From: Lachnospiraceae bacterium UBA7086
Lineage (GTDB): Bacteria; Bacillota; Clostridia; Lachnospirales; Lachnospiraceae
Length of the DNA: 5,849 bases
Reading direction: 5' to 3'
Assembly (NCBI GenBank): GCA_002492525.1
Contig: DKZA01000004.1
Span: 1-5,849 of the forward strand
This document shows positions 1-3,776 of the stretch, piece after piece (the stretch's first letter is position 1; the number at the start of each line of letters is the position of its first letter). Position numbers and translations under genes: made by a program. Under the pieces are notes generated by a model. That model was not told the origin of the DNA and did not search any database. It saw only the letters and a list, made by a program, of their open reading frames with translations.

Positions 1-198
1 TCTTTCTGCAATTTCCTCAAGCGGGATCTGTAAAGATGGTACGTCTTGTTTATCAGCCTCATTTGGCCTTATTTCATTTCTGCCGCAGGCCCCCAGAAGG
101 AAAAGTCCCGTTATGGATAGGCAAAATAAACTTATTTGCAGGCACCGATATTTATTCAAGCCAAAAAAATGTATTTCCACCTTTGTTAATTTTTCCAT
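1..198 (-). CDS. Lipoprotein, N-terminal part only (candidate immunity protein)
   Basis: The frame is open from an ATG at 198-196 to the left edge (66 codons), so the 3' part is outside the window. Residues 20-37 form a hydrophobic stretch ending in the lipobox LLGAC, with Cys38 as the likely lipidated residue. It is preceded by a basic segment (NKYR), and a polar, acidic linker follows the Cys. This is a textbook signal peptidase II pattern, so the protein should be anchored on the outer face of the membrane. The ATG has an AAGGGG ribosome site 7 nt upstream. An in-frame TTG at 159-157 would give a more usual 25-residue signal peptide but lacks a well-placed site. The gene begins inside the 3' end of the spike-hydrolase gene (47 nt overlap), implying translational coupling. 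Known: immunity proteins against peptidoglycan-cleaving effectors act outside the membrane. Inferred: this is such a protein. No functional domain is visible in the part present. Confidence 0.75.
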   Translation of the reverse strand, partial: MEKLTKVEIHFFGLNKYRCLQISLFCLSITGLFLLGACGRNEIRPNEADKQDVPSLQIPLEEIAER

Positions 199-1651
199 GC
201 CCCTGCCCCTTATAACCGCTTTGACTCCTTAAACTATCTCTTGTATCAATTTCATTCTTTATTGGTTGCCCATTCATATCTTCCAGTTGTTCCATAAAAT
301 CAACAACCTGTTGGCGTGTTTCCAAATCTCCCTTTATCACAACGTTTTCTCTTCGATCATTGGCCTGTAATTCGCCTTCATTTTCATTACCATATTCTTC
401 TATTGCAATAACCATTACTGCCGCAAGTCTCTTTGCATTTTCCCATGCTTTTTTCTCCCCATCAAGATCAATTTCAGAAATTGGTGGACAAAACGAATTG
501 GGTTTATAATCTGGCTCATGAATAAGAGAATCATATTGACCTGATCCAGTAATAACACTATAAATACTATTGCTTTTTGTTCTCTTTAGAAAAATAGTCT
601 CAGAAAACAGTCTGTTTATTATCGAAAACGCCACTGCGTTTTGCCCTTCATTCATATCTCTGTCTTCCTGATAAATTAGTCTTGCCAATATTTCTACTGT
701 TGGAAGTTTACATATTTCATCAAAAGAACTAACCGGTTTCCCCTCTATAGAATCCATAAGTTCCTGTATTCTATCTTCTATATCATCTTCTGTACTAAAA
801 TCCAAATAAATCTGCCCATGCACCTTAATCGTAATAACTCCGCCTCTGGAACATAACAGCGTAGACAACATAGTCAGTCCTTCTTCTTCTCCATATTTTG
901 TATCAAATTTCATTATCTTATGATGATCGGGTTCTGTACAAAACGGCCTGATATTATCTTCATCGCCTACATCTTCTTCATAACAATTTCCTGTGATATC
1001 TTCTGTACAGATTGGATTCACCCATTCACCTGTCAGTTTTATAAGACTATAACAGGTGCCATATTTTATTGATTCATCCAATCTTTTCTCTATCTCTGCT
1101 ATATCTGATTCCCTCATGATTCTACAATTTCCCATACTGACAATATTTGCCTCACATGTAATCGGCAGACCATCCTCAGGCAGGTCAATCTTTTTAACGC
1201 CTTCCTTGACATCCCGCAGGCATATATTGTCCACTACTGTAGCCAAACGACTTCCGTTAACAGAGGCCTCTATTGCATGCAAAGCATGCAGTTTTCGCAT
1301 GTTTAGAAGTTCTTTTCTATCTCCAAAATAATAAATTTCCCCCTCTTTCTTTCCAGCCGGAATATAATTCCGCTCAACGTATCCTCCCTCTCCTCCCTTT
1401 ACAAGATCATACAATCTTGTTTTGCCTTTTTCATATTTAATACAATGAAACAAGCTGCACATATCAGTACATTCTATCTCTGCGTAATCCACTACATAAT
1501 TTCTATCATCATCAACATATGCTGACAGCATTTTATTCAAACACTTCTCTATATGTTCCTGCGAGAACTCATCATGTTCTCCACACTCCCACTGAGCATG
1601 TTCCTGTATTTTTTCTGCTTCATTCAATTGGAATATTCTCATACCTGACAT
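152..1651 (-). CDS. DUF4280 PAAR-like protein fused to a SleB-type cell-wall hydrolase; putative CIS spike effector
   Basis: This 499-aa protein has two recognisable parts. Residues 52-280 follow the DUF4280 (PAAR-like) pattern. They open with YVVDYAEIEC, have an NG..LATVVDN segment near 132-142 and NIVSMGNC at 169-176, then a CYSLIKLTGEWVNP stretch near 200-213. They end in LTMLSTLLCSRGGVITI..GQ at 259-280. DUF4280 proteins are known as spike-tip-like components of contractile systems. Residues 315-499 resemble the SleB/Hydrolase_2 family of peptidoglycan lytic enzymes: ILARLIYQEDRD (probable catalytic Glu329), GQNAVAFSIINRL at 336-348, a SVI..SGQY segment, an Ala-rich helix near 400-418, and the closing GHGKINKGGNTFF. 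No signal peptide is seen, which fits export by an injection machine. The start is ATG 1651-1649, because GGGGAG lies 8 nt upstream; an in-frame TTG at 1657 has only 2 nt spacing. It lies 21 nt after the DUF1629-like gene. Residues 420-480 are charged and longer than expected for the family. Delivery is inferred. Confidence 0.8.
   Translation of the reverse strand: MSGMRIFQLNEAEKIQEHAQWECGEHDEFSQEHIEKCLNKMLSAYVDDDRNYVVDYAEIECTDMCSLFHCIKYEKGKTRLYDLVKGGEGGYVERNYIPAGKKEGEIYYFGDRKELLNMRKLHALHAIEASVNGSRLATVVDNICLRDVKEGVKKIDLPEDGLPITCEANIVSMGNCRIMRESDIAEIEKRLDESIKYGTCYSLIKLTGEWVNPICTEDITGNCYEEDVGDEDNIRPFCTEPDHHKIMKFDTKYGEEEGLTMLSTLLCSRGGVITIKVHGQIYLDFSTEDDIEDRIQELMDSIEGKPVSSFDEICKLPTVEILARLIYQEDRDMNEGQNAVAFSIINRLFSETIFLKRTKSNSIYSVITGSGQYDSLIHEPDYKPNSFCPPISEIDLDGEKKAWENAKRLAAVMVIAIEEYGNENEGELQANDRRENVVIKGDLETRQQVVDFMEQLEDMNGQPIKNEIDTRDSLRSQSGYKGQGHGKINKGGNTFFWLE
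206..211 (-). promoter_or_regulatory. Ribosome binding site of the lipoprotein gene
   Basis: AAGGGG on the minus strand lies 7 nt before the ATG at 198-196. It sits inside the coding sequence of the upstream hydrolase gene and supports the ATG start over the downstream TTG. Confidence 0.5.
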
Positions 1652-1659
1652 ATACAATT

Positions 1660-1665
1660 CTCCCC
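1660..1665 (-). promoter_or_regulatory. Ribosome binding site of the spike-hydrolase gene
   Basis: GGGGAG on the minus strand is 8 nt from the ATG at 1651-1649 but only 2 nt from the in-frame TTG at 1657-1655. This decides the start in favour of the ATG. Confidence 0.55.
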
Positions 1666-1672
1666 ATATCTG

Positions 1673-2194
1673 TTATATGACGTTTAGCTCTTTTAGCTTC
1701 ATTCCGCATGCGCCTCTTCTTAGCATACTCTCAATAGCGTCCAGCCTGACAACCAAATAAACATGTGTAAATCCTGCAATTCTAAAGATTGGTTTCTCCA
1801 CAACCACATCTTGAAGTAACACAATATCAAGCAGCTCTGTTCCTCCCCGGCTTTTCTTAGTCTGCTCCGACAGGCACTCCACTTCCTCTACAAAGGGCAT
1901 AAAATAGGTTGCGTTTATCCCACTCTCCATTTCCAGCAGATAAATTGTTTTGAATATTGTTTCCGGTGTATACATCTCTATTACTTCTGCAACTTCTCTA
2001 CTGACCATAAGAAACGGTTCTATTATAATATCCGGAAAAAACACTTCGCTTGGTGTTTTCATATCCACAACGCAACAATTCGGAATCCTATACGCCCTTC
2101 TCCGATTGGCATAACGAACGTCTACGGCTCTGTTTGCATTAATTCCATACGGCAGTCGGTTCCCTGTGCTTGTCTCTACTAAAAAGAACTTCAT
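1673..2194 (-). CDS. DUF1629/Imm11-like protein, possible effector adaptor or immunity protein
   Basis: A 173-aa protein without signal peptide or membrane segment, so probably cytoplasmic. From memory of the family, the layout resembles DUF1629 (Imm11-type immunity proteins). There is a central FPDIIIEPFLMVSREVAEVI (53-72), then a hydrophobic IYLLEM strand (84-89). PIFRIAG follows at 135-141, and the C-terminal YLVVRLDAIESMLRRGACGM runs into KLKEL. This match rests on pattern only. The ATG at 2194-2192 is chosen because it overlaps the TGA of the small upstream ORF as ATGA; it is preceded by GGTGGGG, closely spaced. An in-frame ATG five codons earlier (2209) has no clear ribosome site. The gene sits directly before the DUF4280-hydrolase gene, 21 nt from its start. 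Position suggests loading, chaperoning or protection related to that protein. A cytoplasmic protein is not well placed to block a hydrolase acting outside the membrane, so adaptor is slightly favoured. Confidence 0.6.
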   Translation of the reverse strand: MKFFLVETSTGNRLPYGINANRAVDVRYANRRRAYRIPNCCVVDMKTPSEVFFPDIIIEPFLMVSREVAEVIEMYTPETIFKTIYLLEMESGINATYFMPFVEEVECLSEQTKKSRGGTELLDIVLLQDVVVEKPIFRIAGFTHVYLVVRLDAIESMLRRGACGMKLKELNVI

Positions 2195-2262
2195 ATCCCC
2201 ACCGTCCATCCAGTTATGTGCGATACAACAATCGCTATGTCTAACATTACTTTTTTATTCAT
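2191..2262 (-). CDS. Small 23-aa ORF, hydrophobic, coupled to the DUF1629-like gene
   Basis: An ATG at 2262-2260 opens 23 codons ending in TGA at 2193-2191. An AGAGG ribosome site (2271-2275) lies 8 nt upstream. The stop and the next start share ATGA, the classic arrangement for translational coupling. The peptide starts MNKKV and continues with an uncharged, mostly hydrophobic stretch (residues 9-23, with IAIVVSHITGW) after a single Asp8. That is short for a membrane helix. It could be a micro-protein, a leader that sets translation of the downstream gene, or the 5' remnant of a decayed gene. I do not recognise the sequence. The ribosome site and the ATGA overlap are seen directly; any function is unknown. 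Confidence 0.45.
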   Translation of the reverse strand: MNKKVMLDIAIVVSHITGWTVGI

Positions 2263-2270
2263 ATTGTAAT

Positions 2271-2275
2271 CCTCT
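2271..2275 (-). promoter_or_regulatory. Ribosome binding site of the 23-aa ORF
   Basis: AGAGG (in AAAAGAGGATTAC) lies 8 nt before the ATG at 2262-2260. It directly abuts the 11-bp tandem repeats on their downstream side in minus-strand reading. Confidence 0.5.
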
Positions 2276-2308
2276 TTTGCATCATATTTGCATCATATTT
2301 GCATCATT
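2276..2308. repeat. Three 11-bp direct tandem repeats
   Basis: The unit TTTGCATCATA occurs at 2276-2286 and 2287-2297, and with one change (final T) at 2298-2308. On the minus strand each full copy reads TATGATGCAAA. The 11-bp period is close to one DNA helical turn, so all copies present the same face to a bound protein. The array lies between the J-domain gene and the small ORF, next to a ribosome site, which suits an operator or leader element. It may equally be a simple replication-slippage repeat. The TATGAT hexamers resemble a -10 box, but no matching -35 box was found at 16-18 nt. Confidence 0.7.
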
Positions 2309-2346
2309 TTGCTATGATTCTGACAATATTCCTATAAAAATTTTTA

Positions 2347-2790
2347 TCATTTCATCTTCATAAATGTCTCAAACATCTCCGTCACATCCAACGGGTTCTT
2401 TTTTGCGCCGCCAACCTTCTGGCCGTTCTGGGCAGAACCCTGTCCCTGTGAAGCTGCGCCTCCCGTAAAGGAGAAACCGAAATATTTCTCCATATCTTTC
2501 GTAAATGCCCCAAAATCCATCTGCGGTGTAAAGGCACTATCCCTGGCACTGCTTTGCCCTGTTGACTGTCTCTGACCGGCCGCCTTGTCCTGTTTTGCAT
2601 CATACGCCTTTCGCTTTTCGGCGTCTCCAAGTGTCTCATATGCCTCCACAATGTCTTTGAATCTGGCCTCTGCTTTCGGATCATCCGGATTTAAGTCCGG
2701 ATGATATTTTTTGGCCATCCTGCGGTAAGCCTGTTTGATCTGCTCTTCATCCGCCTCTTTGGACACTCCCAGTATTTTGTAATAATCCAT
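2347..2790 (-). CDS. Short J-domain protein (DnaJ-like co-chaperone, J domain only)
   Basis: A 147-aa protein opening with MDYYKILGVSKEADEEQIKQ, an unmistakable J domain over residues 1-65. The HPD motif is at 30-32, flanked by the AYRRMAKKYHPDLNP helix, and the closing helix ends with KRKAYD. J domains stimulate the ATPase of DnaK/Hsp70. No Gly/Phe-rich canonical region, zinc fingers or C-terminal substrate domains follow, so it is a class C J protein. Residues 66-86 are a Gln/Ser/Ala-rich linker. Next comes a conserved-looking MDFGAFTKDMEKYFGFSF segment (91-108), a Gly/Gln-rich stretch, and an amphipathic NPLDVTEMFETFMKMK tail that may bind the client. Start: AAAAAGGAG lies 6 nt before this ATG, whereas an ATG 11 codons upstream falls inside a hairpin. 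The gene follows the tube genes after a 91-nt gap. Context suggests a client among CIS parts, which is inference. Confidence 0.9.
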   Translation of the reverse strand: MDYYKILGVSKEADEEQIKQAYRRMAKKYHPDLNPDDPKAEARFKDIVEAYETLGDAEKRKAYDAKQDKAAGQRQSTGQSSARDSAFTPQMDFGAFTKDMEKYFGFSFTGGAASQGQGSAQNGQKVGGAKKNPLDVTEMFETFMKMK

Positions 2791-2796
2791 GACAGG

Positions 2797-2805
2797 CTCC
2801 TTTTT
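2797..2805 (-). promoter_or_regulatory. Ribosome binding site of the J-domain gene
   Basis: AAAAAGGAG on the minus strand, 6 nt before the ATG at 2790-2788. It fixes the start and rules out the longer reading from 2823. Confidence 0.8.
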
Positions 2806-2809
2806 CTGA

Positions 2810-2843
2810 GAGGGCGTATGCAACGGATGTTGGATACGCCCTC
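2810..2843 (-). promoter_or_regulatory. Strong intercistronic hairpin between tube and J-domain genes
   Basis: The arms GAGGGCGTAT (2810-2819) and ATACGCCCTC (2834-2843) pair perfectly over 10 bp. After one G/G mismatch (2820/2833), CAAC (2821-2824) pairs with GTTG (2829-2832) around a GGAT loop. In the minus-strand transcript it ends 4 nt before the J-domain ribosome site. No U-run follows in either direction, so it is not a standard terminator. A role in RNA stability, processing or lowered translation downstream is inferred. A smaller 5-bp inverted repeat (CAGTA/TACTG, 2865-2881) sits just after the tube stop codon. Confidence 0.6.
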
Positions 2844-2881
2844 AGGTGATATGTCCTTGGCGGGCAGTACAAACAATACTG

Positions 2882-3307
2882 CTATGCCATATAGCCGCCT
2901 TCTACCGACACTGTACTAATCTTATCTTTCTTCTGCTTAACGACCAGCGTAAAGGTTCCGATTCCCTCTTCATCGCCGTAATCTTCCTTGTAGTCGATTA
3001 CAAAGGCATTGGGGAAACAATACTTTCTCTCCATGATGCCTGCGGCAACATACTCCACTGTCACCTTTCTGTAGCTGTCGGCCTTTTCTGCCGGAACCAC
3101 AGACCACAACGCCATCTTTCTCGTGCTGTCAAAGGGATCTCCTCCCACTGCGGTCAGAATCTTACCTTTGATCGTCATGGTAGCGCCGAAATCTTTTGTC
3201 CTTGCATTGGAATCCTGCGGAATATCCGTCGTCATCTTTACGCTCTTAACACACTCTTTGGATATCTCAAATGTTTCCGTACCCTCAACTTTTACTACAA
3301 ATGCCAT
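2882..3307 (-). CDS. Inner-tube-like protein of a contractile injection system (second paralogue)
   Basis: A 141-aa protein clearly paralogous to its upstream neighbour, with roughly half the residues identical by eye. Shared blocks are DSNAR..DFG (32-41), WSVVPAEKADSYR (near 68-80), a VEYVAAG segment, RKY..PNAFV.DY (near 94-107) and GIGTF.L.VKQKKD (near 115-128). The end is EGGYMA. Size, beta-strand-rich pattern and position after a sheath-like gene fit a Hcp/phage-tail-tube protein, which stacks as rings inside the sheath and is pushed out on contraction. No signal peptide or membrane segment is present. AGAAAGGAG lies 7 nt before the ATG, and the gap to the upstream tube gene is 14 nt. A tail-tube paralogue specialised for the tube end or baseplate interface is equally possible. 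Function rests on pattern and context, not on a search. Confidence 0.65.
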   Translation of the reverse strand: MAFVVKVEGTETFEISKECVKSVKMTTDIPQDSNARTKDFGATMTIKGKILTAVGGDPFDSTRKMALWSVVPAEKADSYRKVTVEYVAAGIMERKYCFPNAFVIDYKEDYGDEEGIGTFTLVVKQKKDKISTVSVEGGYMA

Positions 3308-3314
3308 TGTTCTT

Positions 3315-3323
3315 CTCCTTTCT
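3315..3323 (-). promoter_or_regulatory. Ribosome binding site of the 141-aa tube gene
   Basis: AGAAAGGAG on the minus strand, 7 nt from the ATG at 3307-3305. It overlaps the stop codon (3324-3322) of the preceding 143-aa gene, which favours coupled translation. Confidence 0.7.
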
Positions 3324-3753
3324 ACTCGCCTGCGTAGCCGCCTTCAATTTTTACTTTGTCATTCTCATCCTTCTTCTGCTTTACATGCAGATAGAAGGTT
3401 CCCACGCCTGTCTCATCGTCCATCTCTTCCGAGTACTCCATCACAAAAGCATTGGGTACTTCATATTTACGGACTACCTGACCGGCTGAGATAACTTCCA
3501 CTGTGGCAGTACGGTAGCAGTCCGCTTTCTCCGACGGAACCACGGACCACTTGGAAAGTTCCAAGGTAGCGTCGCTTCCTTCTCCGCCAAGCTTGTAGAG
3601 CATCTTGCCCCATATTTTCATGGAGACACCGAAATCGGTTGCCCTCGCATTGGAATCCACTGCGGACTCCGAACCGAAGATCACATTCTTGATGCTCTTC
3701 TCATTCAGAGCGATCTGCTCTGCACCACCTGTTACACTCAACCTGAAACCCAT
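3322..3753 (-). CDS. Inner-tube-like protein of a contractile injection system (first paralogue)
   Basis: A 143-aa protein sharing with the 141-aa neighbour the blocks DSNAR.TDFG (33-42), KWSVVPSEKADCYR (near 68-81), VEVISAGQVVRKY, PNAFVMEYSEE, GVGTFYLHVKQKKD and EGGYAG near the end. The N-terminal third differs more (LSVTGGAEQIALNEKSIKN). Tube subunits of phage tails and type VI systems are usually about 140-170 aa, and the order sheath then tube matches phage tails and extracellular CIS loci. The protein should assemble as rings inside the sheath; no export signal is visible. AAAAGGAGGA lies 7 nt before the ATG, and the gene starts 23 nt after the sheath stop. Two non-identical tube genes suggest a mixed tube or a separate end ring. 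Confidence in the pair being paralogues is very high; the tube role is an informed inference. Confidence 0.68.
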   Translation of the reverse strand: MGFRLSVTGGAEQIALNEKSIKNVIFGSESAVDSNARATDFGVSMKIWGKMLYKLGGEGSDATLELSKWSVVPSEKADCYRTATVEVISAGQVVRKYEVPNAFVMEYSEEMDDETGVGTFYLHVKQKKDENDKVKIEGGYAGE

Positions 3754-3760
3754 TTTTGCA

Positions 3761-3770
3761 TCCTCCTTTT
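3761..3770 (-). promoter_or_regulatory. Strong ribosome binding site of the 143-aa tube gene
   Basis: AAAAGGAGGA on the minus strand, 7 nt before the ATG at 3753-3751, lies in the gap after the sheath stop codon. It is the strongest site in the window, as expected for an abundant tube subunit. Confidence 0.75.
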
Positions 3771-3776
3771 CTTACA

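Noticed and set aside
1274..1290. Perfect inverted repeat TGCATGC-AAA-GCATGCA
   Set aside because: It lies within the hydrolase coding sequence, where it encodes a repeated HA motif (LHALHA); no independent role is supported.
2276..2308. Short repeats as a CRISPR array
   Set aside because: Units are only 11 bp, directly adjacent, and have no spacers.
2283..2324. Promoter with TTGTCA (-35) and TATGAT (-10) for the cargo module, minus strand
   Set aside because: The gap from TTGTCA to the first TATGAT is about 23 nt, too long for a standard promoter, and the second is further still.
2334..2347. Perfect AT palindrome ATAAAAATTTTTAT at the stop of the J-domain gene, considered as terminator
   Set aside because: It has no G/C stem and no proper U-tract layout; pure A/T self-complementarity is common in AT-rich spacers.
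2382..2684. Second minus-strand frame inside the J-domain gene
   Set aside because: It encodes an Arg-rich, unrecognisable sequence in a shifted frame of a gene with an intact J domain.
2810..2843. Hairpin as intrinsic terminator
   Set aside because: No U-run follows the stem on either strand; the T-run on the plus strand precedes it and is the complement of the J-domain ribosome site.
2846..3494. Plus-strand open frames across the tube genes
   Set aside because: They lie antisense to two well-supported paralogous genes, lack ribosome sites, and encode nothing recognisable.
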